Shown one piece after another: positions 10,091 through 23,417 of a stretch of DNA of 64,000 nucleotides. The stretch lies in assembly GCA_002633005.1 (NCBI GenBank), contig NMRA01000037.1:1358872-1422871 (forward strand), given 5' to 3'. This stretch comes from Phoronis australis (Eukaryota > Phoronida > Phoronidae). Positions within the stretch are counted from its first letter, which is position 1. The number at the start of each line of letters is the position of its first letter. Below the pieces are notes generated by a model. It searched no databases, had not been told where the DNA came from, and was given only the letters and a program-made list of their open reading frames with translations. Both the position numbers and the translations under genes were made by a program.

Positions 10091-11889
10091 AGGCTCAGAT
10101 ATAGCCTTTATACCCCGACTGTGACCTTTAGTAACCTTCCGGAGCGGACTGAAAAAATGGCGGTCAGATAGTTGAAAATTCTCGCTTGGAGTGTTTCTTT
10201 CGAACTTTCAATCACAGCATGAGAACTTATCGTCGGCAGTTCCCGAAAATATTCGTATGCATTATTTGGTTCGCGAAAAAATCTAATCAGACTTTAAATC
10301 GTTGGAGTCGTTTTTTTGTAAAAAAATTTGATCAGCATATTCAACATGACGAGATAGCCAACCCCCGGACTCAGCGTTCCGCACATCGCCCAAAACTTAT
10401 ATTTTGTCGGTCAAGTTGTATCTCATGACTCGTGAAAACGTTTCGGCATGACCAAGAATATCCAGCGCAGACAGGAACTGAAGTTGAAAACATAACCACT
10501 GAAAATGACCAGTAGCGGATTGTCGACCAGTTGACTGGCTCGTCTAAGTATCACTGAACTGATATTGCGCGTGCTTGACCTAAGAAGTATCCAAAAGTAT
10601 CTTTGGTCATATTCGCGTAGGCTATCTTGAAACGATCTTGAGACAAACTTTCGTCTTATCTTAAAATTTACTGAAATTTAAGTTTTGTCTTAGCTAAGTC
10701 AGTTGTGTTGGAACGGGCCCCTTATTCATTACTAACAGTTATATATTCGTAACACCGAACTTGTATCGCTCACCGTAAAAATGCAGTCATAGTATTTAAC
10801 GCTATTTGTTGGCTGTCGCCCGCACGCAACCAAGACTCCGCCTTCCATCATATTATTCTTTGTAATAATTGTAACGGTAATCACTGAAACAATGGTAATA
10901 ACATGATTAAACAATGTACTTGCCAACTGAACCGAAAATTTGTGATAGTCTTCGACCTGCATGAGGCAGCAAACCAACCGCAGAATGACGTTTCACCTAC
11001 GGAGATGACGTCGCAGCATACAAAAACGCCAGTCACGATTGGCTGTACATGACTGACGGGTCAACCAGATAAGACTTCGCATTGTTTGGGCGATCAAAGT
11101 CGTTGTCGAGAACTAATCAGTGTTCTCCGGCTGACCCGACTGCTCCGGCGACGTCAGTCAAGGGCAATCATAGTAGATTTGTCGATTTCAAATTTATTTT
11201 AATTTTCATTTGAGAAAAAACAATTATTGTTTAAAACGTATTTTTAGATTAAACCAATTCTATGTAAGGTACTTACTTCCCAGAGATTAAATGTCTAATG
11301 TTCGTACACTATGATGATATTAGTCGTCCATGTTGACACCACTTGAGTCTGACTTCTGTTGACAATACCAGTTTTCGCCATCGACTGGTCTTTAGCGTGA
11401 AACAGTCTTCTATTTCGAATCTTCACCAGTGAAACATTTCTTTTTTAGTTCTTGTTCAAAAGTCACATTTTCGGCTGCATATTGAGGTTATGCAAGATAC
11501 TAGAAATACTTCATAATTTGACGAATTTTTGGAACATCGTGTCTCCGGCAGAAATGGCTGATGGATTGATATGAAACTTCCAGATAAAATGCTGTACATT
11601 CTGTTCTCGGGCAAAACGTTGCTAGGAAACGTTTCTAAACGGCCAACTTTTGCATGAGGAGCTATCAAAATGTAGGACTTATGATTTTTACGAAAAACTC
11701 TCAAGTCGCATCAAACGAAAACGAAATGATATTTTAGAAAACTGTAACACCGTTTTTGAGATTCATCTTTTATAGCAAATTATCATGTTAAAGGCCTCCC
11801 GATACCATTATTTTGCTATCAATGTACCTTTCGTTTTTGTTAAATTTAAATAACATGATGCAATTAATGACTCATTGGTACAAATTAAG
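10091..11889. other. Intergenic; partner of a duplicated segment near 21.8-23.6 kb
   Basis: About 10430-10640 matches about 21826-22050 (landmarks ATATCCAGC.CAGACAGGAAC, GCGCGTGCTTGA and TTGGTCATATT). About 10722-10860 matches about 23450-23575 (landmarks ATTACTAACAGT, GAACTTGTATC and TTCCATCATATTATT). Between the two parts, 10640-10720 holds a TTAAGACAAA-rich palindromic fragment ending TTGGAACGGGCCCC; a relative lies in the opposite orientation near 20388-20460. There is no convincing coding frame. Confidence 0.5.
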
Positions 11890-12183
11890 CAAGATCAACG
11901 CAGAGCGTTGAAATGCGCCCACGAATGCATCACAAATGGTGTGCTTTTAGAGTTAATTATTTGTATCATAAAAATGGCCAACATTGCCACTAGGAAGCAG
12001 ACCAGTAGTCGGATCCGTCCAAAAGTTCGCTCATGCCCTCCAATCCATGAAAGAAACACATGACTGAAAAATTTCATGAAAATATGTCGAGGCGTTTTTG
12101 GAAATAGAGCAGCGGACGACGGACGGACGGACGGAGATGACGGCATAGTGTCTCCACATGTAAAATTGTGGGAGCATAAAAAT
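11890..12183 (+). mobile_element. Short pearl/HINE-like element, one internal monomer
   Basis: It shares both ends with the element at 2248-3544. It has one monomer with a weak CCACTAGGAAGCAG at 11987 and then a GGAC tetranucleotide run at about 12108-12135. The 3' hairpin has arms CTCCACA and TGTGGGAG (12152-12174) and is followed by GCATAAAAAT. An ACGG-type microsatellite next to the core repeat is also typical of pearl elements. Confidence 0.65.
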
Positions 12184-15100
12184 CAAGTTTTACAGACGGT
12201 CTGCTTTCAGAAAGTATATACTTTAATGATTTAAAATGTATAGTTTTGTAGATATATGGCTACATGTATATACTAGGACTTGTCAATAGTTAAAGTCTTA
12301 GACAAGCTTAGTATAATTTTTAAAACTCGATATGATATTATTATATTAAATATTATTTTCTGAGACGTGTACAATGTAATAAAATATTAAATACTGTGTT
12401 ACTTAAGTCGTGGTTTTCAAATTGAGTAAAATGGAAGCAAACGCGTTTAGTTTATGCTGAAAAAAGAACTAAAATCAGAGATGAAAAACGACTTGGTAAA
12501 TTGCCCTGTCTAAAAACACACTTGTATCTCACGGTTGCACATGATCTAATTCTAAACTATGCAAAGATTTCGATATGAACGTTAAATTGAACGCGAAAGC
12601 TTTGACACGTCACAACTTTTCTTCTTCAGACCGTGGCGCCCACAGACATCACAGAGTATTTTGATGTCTATGGTGGCGCCATTATCAATCATTCCAGTGG
12701 AATTTGCCGTTAATTTCCCGAATTTACTATACACAGTAATTCGCAAAACTCTTTACTGACAGAAACAACAACAGCAGATTTTAAGAGGCATTGAAGCTAC
12801 TCCATCGGCAAAAACAAACCTTCAGTTTCACTTCGTAAAATGATAGTGAGAATGCAAGCGTTTTAGCCTGACAGACGAGCTGTCCTCGAAAGAGTCATTT
12901 TGCCAGCGGTTTGTTTCCTCACCAATTGGTTGCAAAAAGCGCTCACTCCAATAAAACAAAGACATCGTATACCTGCGCATATGTGTCATTCGAAGTAATT
13001 AAGTGGTCTGGTTGCAAAGATGCCAGGAAAAACGTTAGTAATATAGCGGGAACTCAAACCTCCAGCAAAGCTCTAGTAAACGTGACCCTCACTATATAAA
13101 TTTTTTCCAACTCGCCAAAGTGCTAGAAAAAGCGCTGGCGTTTTAGCCATCATGTGAAACGGGTATTAGGTGCTTTAGGCGTCCGACTTTTGAAGTATAC
13201 AACTAAAAGTTGGTATTTCCTAAGCTCTTAAAACACCTTAGTGAATATGATATACATTTCGTAATGGGCGCCCACGTTGCATGTACAATAAAAAGAAATA
13301 AATGGGATACTTTTCTGCGAAATAGCTTAAAAAGAGTAAACGCTTAAAGGTACATTTAAAGGAAACTGGTGGTCGTGAACGAACTCAACAGAAATCGGCG
13401 CGTTCAAGTAGTGTTGACACATGTTCGTGAGAGCATATTTTGCAATCGGTCAATTGAGCTAGCGTTGATAACGACAAAAATCGCGATCTTGTTAATTGTT
13501 AATTTATTTAACACTAGATCACGCTCTTACAAAGACATATTAATGTATTTTTAACGGCTTTGCTTCATTAGTAGTTCTCTTGTTCCACCTTGAAACACAG
13601 CAAAATTATGGGCACATCATACACAACAAGAACGAGCTTGACAAGACGCTTTTAAATTTTTAAAAGTAAACATGTAAAGCTACCTACACGGCAAGGCTGA
13701 ACGGCGTTTTTAAAAACCTACCTTGTATGCCATGTTCCTTTTGTAGTTATCGGACATATATTCGCTCCTATACTGTCTCTTGAAGCTGTTCTTTATTTAT
13801 CTAAAACACAAATGATCAACAGCTGAAAGCCTGTCACAGAAAAATTGATGACGGAATATAAACATAAGTACCTTTTCTAAAATATTTTGAAATTGGGATA
13901 CGTGGATAACGGATGCAACTAGAAACTACGTACTTCAGCAGTAGAGTTTTTCCACTGTCTGTGGAATGCGTTTGGTAAATCGATATTTAACTGACTATTT
14001 TATCTGAAAGTTTATCACTTGAGATTGAAGACAAGTACAGAACAAAGATTACAAACAATGCGCGCACAGATAAGGAACCCATAACCAAATGGATTTTACC
14101 ACAGTAATTTTTAAATTCGTGGAAAAGCGCAATTAATGAAAGTAAAACGAGTCGCCAAAGTAATATGCAGTGTTGATCATCAAGTCTGAGATTACCTGCC
14201 ACTTCTCGGCGACTTTTCACACCGAACAGTAGGCCAAAGGATGCAATGCGTTAGGTTCAAAACTAAGTCTGAAATGCGAAGCGTTGAAATAACGGCACTA
14301 TTCTTTGTATTCAGTGTTTAAATCACTTTGATACGAGACCGTCTAACCAATGAAAAGTCTTCGTGACCACGTGACCTTCTGATCGTTGAAGCACTGGCGT
14401 TGCCGAGTGCGTGGGGCAAAACAACTAACCAATAATAAAGGCGGTTTCCATATTTGATGACATAAACAAAGTTAGGTCGGTGTTTTTATATTTGCCCACG
14501 GGTGTACATGCAAACGTGATGTCGTCAACAAATTTAGTTTCAGCTGCATTTGAGCTGTAGTACACGTGGCGTTAACAATATAGCTTGTCAGCAACTTTCG
14601 GCCTCCATGGGGTTGCTAGCAATTTCTTTAATCACTCATCTGAAATAAACGTGCATAGAAAATTTCACTCTTCCTGGTGTTTAGCTACATTTACATGTAG
14701 ATCGGAGCTATAAAATATTGAATTAAGGGCCAGAGTTATTTGTCTGTTCCCGCATTTAGCTTGTGAATGGTTGACCTTGTTTAATCAAACTCAACGGTTA
14801 AATCCCGTGCCTCAAATTTTGTTTCAGTTCAAGTTACCGTGACCGAGTCTTTTCTCTGCGTGATCGATTGACACTGTCCGCTCACTACAGCTATCCCATT
14901 GTAAATCAATTACGCGCAACGAAAATGTTGACAGTTACCATATGAAATTATTATGTATAGTCTTCGCGACGGTCTTTTACTACTCGACAAAGTTTTGTAC
15001 TTATTTGTGGAAGTAATAAATAGCAAACAGTTGCTAACTTATATGCCAAGGGAAGGTCAGGGTGGTGTACAACGTCCCTACACATAGATAAACTATGTAG

Positions 15101-17065
15101 TCTCCAAAAGCTGTCTTGAGAGAACTCTAACTGACATAATAATTAATCACAGAAGGAAACTACAGCATCATTGTATTGACGCAAGTAGAAACTTCAGCAG
15201 CTAATTAAGGAAATGCGTGGGTTAGAGCTAGGAACCAGTAGGTTAGAGATTCAATGTTCTCGTTAGTCTGCGAAAAGTAGTATTACATAACTAGGTGTCT
15301 GAATGCAACAGCTTGTCAGCACCAAGGCCTTTAGAAACAGTCTGTCGGGGTTACTGGCCACATACCTCCATTGAACTGAACTTCGTTGAGCGTAGCACTG
15401 AGATAGAAGCCAACTACTCGTTGTAGTTCTTTCTCTACCCCTTGGATCGCTGAACAGTCCGGAAAGCGATCGTTCAGCAAGCGAGGGTTCTTCTTTTTTA
15501 CATCGTTTACTCCCTGTTGTTATTGAGAAACCATGACTCTTGAAACGTCTCATCCGAACAGCCACAACGACGCAAGTGATTTCAAAATTGGCGGGCAAAC
15601 GTAGTATCAGTGAAACCCGCAACAAGGCGCTCAAAGCGTGCTCAACAAACATGGACAAGGGCGCAATGAACTTTCAACGCTCTTATTCAACACTCTCAAA
15701 GGCCCGTTACAAGCATATTACAAATATCTTTATAGGTGTTAATATTTTTAACAAAAACATCTGGCCAGTGATACGTCTGCAGTAACACTTCAGTGTTCGA
15801 TTTGGCGACCTGTAGCACGCTGAGGGTAAGATTATATTTCAGTGGCAACCTCCTGGGAAAAATCACAAGTCGCACCGAAGTCGCAACAACAAGTATCAAA
15901 ATCAGTCTAATTAATTGTCCCGAAATTCATTTCAAACTTTGCTATGATAAAGTTTTTTTAATTCTAGATTCAATATCTGTTGGTTTTTTTGTGAAACCAG
16001 TGCATTTGCCACCATCAGCAATCGGAACATATCAAAGACGCGCCCTAAAAATTACAGACGAGAGTCGGTATTGTTCAGCAAAAATTAGACAAGGTCGAAC
16101 CTTGAAACATGTGCCTCCGTCTCCATCCCCGCTGGCAGGAGGAATTGAGCCATAGATTAAATGGAGTGTATTAGTACGGGGAGAAATGGAAGGCATGCGT
16201 ATTTAAATGCGGGGAACGGCACGACGGTTTCATGTGAACACTGCAAGTTTTTATTCGAAATTACATCTAGCCGTGGTTTCGAGGAATATTTGGCAAATGT
16301 CACCCAGTTGCTAATCTGTGTTTGTAATGGAGGCATGAGACTGTTAGCCACTGTGCGTCAGCAACCCAGTCCCGTTTATCATCAACGCGCCATTGGCGAC
16401 AGCATAGCCATAGGCGATGACATGTAGCGTTACGCCAAATGGCGATATACATGTATTATGTCGATTAACAGTGCATTTTTCCAACAACTGTTCTTTTGCA
16501 ATCAGATTAGCCTTTCTTGTATAAATTTACAAAAAGAGCGGATTGATATTACCGTGTGTATCGGTGTGGTTCAACGATACGGCGCTTTTGTTAGAGCAGA
16601 TTCGTCTGCAAAGCGCAGACGATCAGTGTCCATGCAGCGCTCCATTTGGATTGCAGCGCAACTATAAATGTTTGAGAAACTAATTCAAATGCTTTTGGTC
16701 TTTGGTGGGATGTCTAGGCTTGAGTCTCTGCGACTCAATGATTTCAACTTATGGTTTGTGTGAGGCTTTTTAACTCGGCTGTCCGGCACCGCTCTTTAGT
16801 TGCCTTTGCGTGAAACACGCAACACAGTGAGAAACAAAAGAGTCGGAGGCAAGCAGTCAAAATAATGTATTGGTGCACAAAAAACAGCATTACGAATTTA
16901 ACACGCAAGTCGTGAAAGTCACGACAGGTCTATACGAGAGAAGTACGTCATTTTTGCGAAGCCATTTGGGTGATCACGGTCTATAGCCATTTGCCTAATT
17001 CAAGCGGTGTGGACTTTTCGAGTACAGCTGATCTAATCTAAACTAAACCAGTCGTATACTAATGC
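12184..17065. other. Long intergenic stretch, no supported gene
   Basis: Apart from the hairpin at 12633-12681, I find no gene, RNA or recognised repeat. Open frames of up to 131 codons (15263-15658 minus; 15793-16155 plus) overlap one another on opposite strands. They have no domain-like motifs and no splice context that I can defend. Confidence 0.5.
12633..12681. repeat. Hairpin with GGCGCC-tipped arms
   Basis: The left arm TGGCGCCCACAGACATCA and the right arm TTGATGTCTATGGTGGCGCCA pair with one small bulge across a loop of about 9 nt. This is a long near-perfect stem in AT-rich surroundings. It may be a foldback relic. Confidence 0.7.
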
Positions 17066-17071
17066 ATGGTA

Positions 17072-17170
17072 ATTACTTGGCGAAATAAATTTCGCCAAGT
17101 ATATTGCTCTGACACTATGTTTGATTTTACTTGGCGAAATAAATTTCGCCAAGTATATTGCTCTGACACT
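17072..17170. repeat. Two tandem copies of a perfect palindrome (terminal repeat)
   Basis: ACTTGGCGAAAT-AA-ATTTCGCCAAGT occurs at about 17075-17100 and again about 56 bp later. Both copies are followed by ATATTGCTCTGACACTATGTTTG, the second then by a T-run. The arm recurs inverted at 18278-18290 and 18430-18440, so this is probably the terminal repeat of a transposon. Confidence 0.75.
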
Positions 17171-17465
17171 ATGTTTGTTTTTTTTTTTTTTTTTGTTTGT
17201 TCGCACGATACAGGTCGCAATTTTCGTCCGATCATCACGAAATTTACACATAACACGTACCTCCGGAAGTACTGGAAGCCTATTGTTTTTCGTCGAAATC
17301 GGATCCAAGATGGCGGCTGTGGCGGCCATTTTGTTTTCATTTTAAGATTCAAAGGCTTCTGGAGGCTACAATTTTTTACGTACAGAGCTGAAAATCAGCA
17401 CAATGAATGGCCCGGATGTGCATTACATATATGCCGGAAATTGTTTACTTCCGGTTAAAGATGGC

Positions 17466-18247
17466 NNNNNNNNNNNNNNNNNNNNNNNNNNNNNNNNNNN
17501 NNNNNNNNNNNNNNNNNNNNNNNNNNNNNNNNNNNNNNNNNNNNNNNNNNNNNNNNNNNNNNNNNNNNNNNNNNNNNNNNNNNNNNNNNNNNNNNNNNNN
17601 NNNNNNNNNNNNNNNNNNNNNNNNNNNNNNNNNNNNNNNNNNNNNNNNNNNNNNNNNNNNNNNNNNNNNNNNNNNNNNNNNNNNNNNNNNNNNNNNNNNN
17701 NNNNNNNNNNNNNNNNNNNNNNNNNNNNNNNNNNNNNNNNNNNNNNNNNNNNNNNNNNNNNNNNNNNNNNNNNNNNNNNNNNNNNNNNNNNNNNNNNNNN
17801 NNNNNNNNNNNNNNNNNNNNNNNNNNNNNNNNNNNNNNNNNNNNNNNNNNNNNNNNNNNNNNNNNNNNNNNNNNNNNNNNNNNNNNNNNNNNNNNNNNNN
17901 NNNNNNNNNNNNNNNNNNNNNNNNNNNNNNNNNNNNNNNNNNNNNNNNNNNNNNNNNNNNNNNNNNNNNNNNNNNNNNNNNNNNNNNNNNNNNNNNNNNN
18001 NNNNNNNNNNNNNNNNNNNNNNNNNNNNNNNNNNNNNNNNNNNNNNNNNNNNNNNNNNNNNNNNNNNNNNNNNNNNNNNNNNNNNNNNNNNNNNNNNNNN
18101 NNNNNNNNNNNNNNNNNNNNNNNNNNNNNNNNNNNNNNNNNNNNNNNNNNNNNNNNNNNNNNNNNNNNNNNNNNNNNNNNNNNNNNNNNNNNNNNNNNNN
18201 NNNNNNNNNNNNNNNNNNNNNNNNNNNNNNNNNNNNNNNNNNNNNNN
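17466..18247. other. Assembly gap (782 N)
   Basis: Unsequenced. The long open frames crossing it are only artefacts of N. Confidence 0.99.
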
Positions 18248-18440
18248 TCATCATCTCCGTCGTTGTCTTTTCCGTTAATTTCGCCAAGTGTCGCACAAGA
18301 CTGTAGCCTTTTTCTTACTGATTTCGGACTTCTACGTTCGTCATGTGTATGTTATTAATACTTCTTTTGTTCACCATCGTCGTCATATTCGTCATCTTCG
18401 TCATCATCTTTCTCGTCATCTTTTTGGTTAATTTCGCCAA

Positions 18441-21400
18441 GGTTCGCTCCTCGGAGCGCTTTCATTATTTAATTACTTTGATTCAGTAATGTGCACTTTC
18501 ACTCTAAGTTCTAAATGGAATCCGAACACTTTTAAAGACGAAACAGTGATCTCGGTACTGGAAGCCTTTCACAGACGCGAGATTGTTGTTGTTTACAAAA
18601 TACAAAAAACTCCCGCTTAGTTGATTATAATATTTATTGTAAATACATCTAGTAGAGTGAGCCATAGGTTGAACTTTAACGACCCTGAAAATCCAGCATC
18701 CAGCAATTAAACTACGTCAGCAACGAAGAGTACATGTATGTCTCCAACCTACGTATGCCTCCGAAGTCTACCGCTTCCAAAACATGCATCAGTGTAAATG
18801 ACTCGGGGTGACCTGTTTCTTTTAATAGTGATCGTGTCTTGATTTGAAAGTACGTGTACAACATGGGAACTTTTTCTATGCTAGATATGATAAAAATGAA
18901 ATTGGATTTTCATGCACTGCTGATCATTCCGAAAACGAATTTGTTTTCGATTGGAGTTTTCCTCGTTGAAGTGAACCCCTTGCTGGTATTGGTAGGAGAT
19001 AAATTTTGAGGAAACAAGCTCCGTAAATGGTAAACCGACTTCACGTATTTTCATTTAAAATTCACGACAATGTCTTACGCATTTCAGCGAGGTCTGAGCA
19101 TAGGTCCTAGCGTTACAGAACTCTACCCTTGTGGGTGTAGGACTTTGTCTTTCGCTGCATCACGAAGAGCGAACTCCGCAGCTATTCACCTGCGTTTGCC
19201 CCGAGCAGTTCCTGTAACTAAGTTTTAACCTCTTGATCCACCTGTGAACCAGGCACGTGACAACACGAGGACAACAGTGGGTTAATGATGGGAATGTCCA
19301 GTAATTATATCTCAAAAGTCATGAAAAGGAAAATTCAAAATGTGCACAGTTTAAAGATACGCGTATGTTTGCAAGAGATTTGACTCTTTCCGCTTCATTT
19401 TAGTTGCAAACTTCGTAAAACGAATGTTTACAACGCATGTTACTCCAGTCAAAACTAAGCCCAAATATTCCTCATTCAACACAACTCCAATTATTATCAA
19501 ACTTAACTAAATTTAATATGAATTTCTTTAGTTTAATTTTTATTTAGATGAGAAATGGCCGCCGTAGTGAGTGACAGCTGACTCGAGCATTATGGGTACT
19601 CGTTCAACTACCCCCTACGTAATGAAGTTTTCTCGAAAACCCCGCCCACTTTTAAAAAATACTTTAAAAAATAATAATAAAGCAAGGCAAGCACAAACAG
19701 GACTGAAAGTTACGAAATGTTTAGATTTTAGTGATATCTTTTGACTTACGAATCTCGTCCAGTGTTCTATATAGGTGAATGCTAAGGAAAAGAATATTTT
19801 AACAACCTCATGAATGAAAAATATTAAAATTTGGCTTGTAATATCCCTTAGCAGTTTCCATCTTTTGGATTACTGGTTTCCCTGCTTTATTGAGTGGTCC
19901 CGGCTGTATCGCATCAACGGGGTGGAAATGGTCTTCCAGAGGAATTCAGCCCGGAAAGCCGCATTAAAAAGCATTTAGTTTGGTCTCGTCGTATGGGCGT
20001 TAACCTTGCCACACGCAGTGTCTCAGCAAGTATTTGCAGGTGTCAGCAGCTAGTCGCAGTCGATCTTATTACATATTCATCTTCTCCGCTGGAGACACTC
20101 AAGCAGGACCCTGTCACTTGATTACTAAACAGGTGCTTCGGTGTGAAACCCGCGGAGTTCGGTGATAATAACAGATTTTAAACTGACACTGCTATCTTCT
20201 GGAACTTTTTCAACAACTGGAAATAATTATGTAGAAGTCTTATTTTTGTGCGACTATGAGTTTTTAGAATCAGTACATGAAAAGCAAACCTTAAAAGAGA
20301 AATGTTGAGAGTTTTAGGGATTTTGTGCCAACCTTCCCACGTATAGTAAACATGCACTACATAACGTATCAAAGCGGAAAGGCATTGGGGCTCGTTCCAT
20401 GAAAACTGGCTAAATTAAGACAAATCTTAAATTTCAGTCAACTTTGAGATTAAACTTAAATTTGTCTCAACTGTTTCAAGAAAGAGGTCTTACGTTTGAT
20501 TTAGGTTTTTGACTTAAGTTCTGTTTTAACTTTGACTAACTTACCGGAATACTTAGTTGAACAAAATAAAAAAATATCGGGTTATGTTTGAGAAACGTCT
20601 ATGCATTCATTGTCTCTGAATTTCATGCATTTTTAGCGGTACGAGTAGCCGTTTTAAACATTTCAGTTTTCAAGTGGCAACACTACAAAAAGAATCTTTA
20701 TTAAGTAAGCAATTGTTTTGATATGATTAGGAAAAACTCAAGTCACTTTCAGAATAACTTTGATGAAGTTGTACTTAATCATTGAAAAATTGTAGGGTTC
20801 ATCCTAAAACGGGAACTTGTCTATGTTTTTAACCCTCATCTACTCTAAAGAAGGTTAATAAGTGAAATTCACACTTAATAATAAAAAGAAAAGCAGAATA
20901 ATTATGTTAGCCTAGGCAACACAGTAGATTTTTCACCTCCTACAAACCAAAGGTTTATATATTAACTGGGTTCCACTATGTTGAAAAAGGCCCAGAAAGG
21001 CTAACAAAAATGTACGTACGTACCCCCAAGTGAAGTTCAGTATCACAAATGGCGATTGCAAATGAAATTGTTGCCTTTTAAGTAACAACATTGTGCTTAT
21101 TATCATCAACGAAAAATAAATGACCATATAGCCTTAGGCTAATGTTTCCATGTGATGCAGAAACAGTGATGTTGAAGAAAGTAAACGTGATTATTGTGTT
21201 GTCTGAAGTAAATATGAACCAAGTTGTATTCTATATCCGGAGGCAAAATACATATAACTTTGGAAAGCAAAACATTTCCAGAAAACAGTGTAGCTATTCT
21301 TTTAAATGGAGAGATTGTACGCTCTTTGACATGAAAGTCTCGGTTTTCACATTTCACTTTCATCGTCGGCACCCAACGAAAACCTTCTTATGCATTAGTT

Positions 21401-21820
21401 CGCATTATAAAACAAATTATTTACACTTTGATTGAAAAAAGGTTTTTCATAGTCTCGGTGAAGTTATGGAATAAGTAGAATCAACTTACTCAAACACTCA
21501 AATGTTGTGAGTTCATACGTTTCGGAATAGCCTACTCTCTACAGTCCTTAGTCAACGATTGATAAGGGTACGTCAAGGTTTCCCGCCGTTCTGTTCTCCG
21601 GAAGTATTATGACGTCGTAGGAAGGCGGAAGATGCAATCCTTGATCTCGATTCATGGTAGGCTTCTTATGGATTCCTGAACCTTCCTTGAGAACCATTTC
21701 TCCTCTTTAGCCAGGATCTTGGCATGTTTGCCGCATACAGTATGGCCACAGGTTCCCAGATGTTCTCCCACGCCAGCTAGTGGGCTTGTCCAGTTTATTG
21801 TGTTGTTTGATTCTGGTGCC
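18441..21820. other. Intergenic, no supported gene
   Basis: No open frame exceeds about 100 codons and no motif was recognised. About 20388-20460 contains an imperfect hairpin (AGACAAAT and its complement around TTAAATTT) next to GGCTCGTTCCA. This is the inverse of the fragment at about 10640-10720, so it is a shared small palindromic repeat. Confidence 0.5.
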
Positions 21821-21923
21821 ACTCATGATTCGTGAAAACAAGCATGAAGACTTACCACAATATTCCGGCCAAATATCCAGCACAGACAGGAACCGCGGTT
21901 GAAAATAAAGCGGCCAGAGTCGA

Positions 21924-21962
21924 CCCATTAACTCGCCCGTAACTTACGGGCGAGTTAATGGG
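21924..21962. repeat. 39-bp palindrome with 1-nt centre
   Basis: CCCATTAACTCGCCCGTAA is followed by one C and then by its exact reverse complement. It lies in the duplicated segment shared with about 10430-10640, but the palindrome is only in this copy. Confidence 0.9.
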
Positions 21963-22483
21963 CGTAAGACTATCGTTGCGAACTGATGCTGAGCGTTCTT
22001 GCGCGTGCTTGAAGCATCCGAAAGTAGCATTGGTCATATTGACAAAATACCGTAACACCCCGCATACAAGCCGCCTTGGCTGGATTGCCACTGAAGTGCA
22101 GCAGCTGATCGGTCTAGAGGCCGGCATGTGAAGGGCATATGCCAGTGACGTCATTTTGGTCGTGTCAGTAGGAAAAGGGTCCCCACAATGTTCATTAGGG
22201 ACGCGAGTGTTTTGTTTATTTTTAGAAATATGTAATTCGCTTAGGCGATATCTAGCTATTAGACCATCTACGCGAGGAGGCCTCCTCGTGGCAAGAGTTG
22301 GGCAATGTTATCATGTTTAAAACGTTGAATACTGACAAACACCCTCTAGCTGACTTGCCGTTATTGCACTTGTCGAAGTGGCGGTCTAGTAGTCATTGAC
22401 CATGGCGATGAAAGTGACAATTTTAGACAAAACAAATGGAAACTCGTTGGTTCGTCTCAACTATACGGTAAAATCTTTGTGTC

Positions 22484-22496
22484 TATCATTTAGCCA
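22484..22496. repeat. 13-bp direct repeat flanking foldback element, left
   Basis: TATCATTTAGCCA, repeated exactly at 23418-23430. Confidence 0.85.
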
Positions 22497-23417
22497 GGCA
22501 ATGACCATCGCCTCTGTTGGCCCGAACCAGAGGCGATGCAGAGGCTATAGGCGCTCTGTACGCCGGAAGCTTTTCGGCGAGTTATGCCTCGCACCGACTG
22601 AACCATCAAAGTCACGTTGTTATAAATACCTTTTGCGCATAGAGGAACATCTGAGGAGGTTGTCGATGTGTTTAATTCCTTCCAACTCGAACAAATACTC
22701 CCATTATCAAACTTTTTCTTCGAGCAGTCCCTATTTCAGTTCCCAAAATCGTGAACTCAAAATTTTCATTTTTTTTAACCAGGCCGAAGGTCAGAAGTTG
22801 CGGTCCAACCGGCGAACTTTGAAAGCTGAAGTTCACGCCCTTTGCGTACGTGCTGCCGGGAACAAGCCGTGCATTTGCCGTGTTGTTAAACATTAAAATG
22901 TCAAATATGTGCACAAAGACTATTAAATGTAGTATCAACAGCATTTATTTTTATCAAATACAAACAATAATTCATTGAAATACAATCAGTTTCAAGTAAC
23001 GCCAATTAAAGACAGTGGCATTTTGGAAACGAACATTTGACTGACAAGATCGCAATGGCTCACCTTTGGCCTATTTAAAGATTGAGTTCATGAAGTCACA
23101 TCACCTAGCGAGCGCGGTACTAAAAATTGGAGCGTGCGCAGTATAAAAAAATGTTGAGTTCACGATTTTGGGAACTGAAATAGGGACTGCTCGAAGAAAA
23201 AGTTTCATAACATGAGTATTTGTTCGAGTTGGAAGGAATTAAACACATCGACAACCTCCTAAGGTGTTCCTCTATGCGCAAAAGTTATTTATAACAACGT
23301 GACTTTGATGGTTTAGTCGGTGCGAGGCATAATTCGCCGAAAAGCTTCCGGCGTACAGAGCGCCTATAGCCTCTGCATCGCCTCTGGTTCGGGCCAACAG
23401 AGGCGATGGTCATTGCC
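22497..23417. mobile_element. Foldback element with ~275-bp terminal inverted repeats
   Basis: The left arm 22497-22777 and right arm 23143-23417 are near-perfect reverse complements. They start GGCAATGACCATCGCCTCTG and enclose a spacer of about 365 bp. Each arm has its own subterminal hairpin, CATCGCCTCT and AGAGGCGATG (left: 22506-22515 and 22529-22538). The element is bracketed exactly by a 13-bp repeat, longer than the usual 2-11 bp of cut-and-paste superfamilies. There is no transposase; a 166-codon frame that enters the left arm from the flank is probably chance. It is non-autonomous and its superfamily is unknown. Confidence 0.8.

Larger units (their letters stand above)
17072..18440. 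mobile_element. Candidate transposon bounded by TTGGCGAAAT repeats
   Basis: The left end carries the duplicated palindrome. Right-end copies TTAATTTCGCCAAG occur at about 18277-18290 and 18428-18441. The inside left part includes an AAGATGGCGGC word (a YY1-like site) and a second GGCGGCCATTTTG; the right part is a TCGTCATCTT-rich low-complexity run. Most of the interior is the assembly gap, so coding content is unknown. Confidence 0.45.

Noticed and set aside
15263-15658. 131-codon minus-strand frame
   Set aside because: Overlaps a plus-strand frame, has no motif and no splice or repeat support.
17403-18306. Three ~290-codon open frames
   Set aside because: They consist almost wholly of N and exist only because the gap has no stop codons.
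22396-22896. 166-codon plus-strand frame
   Set aside because: It runs from unique flank into the foldback arm; the coding would be a by-product of the insertion.
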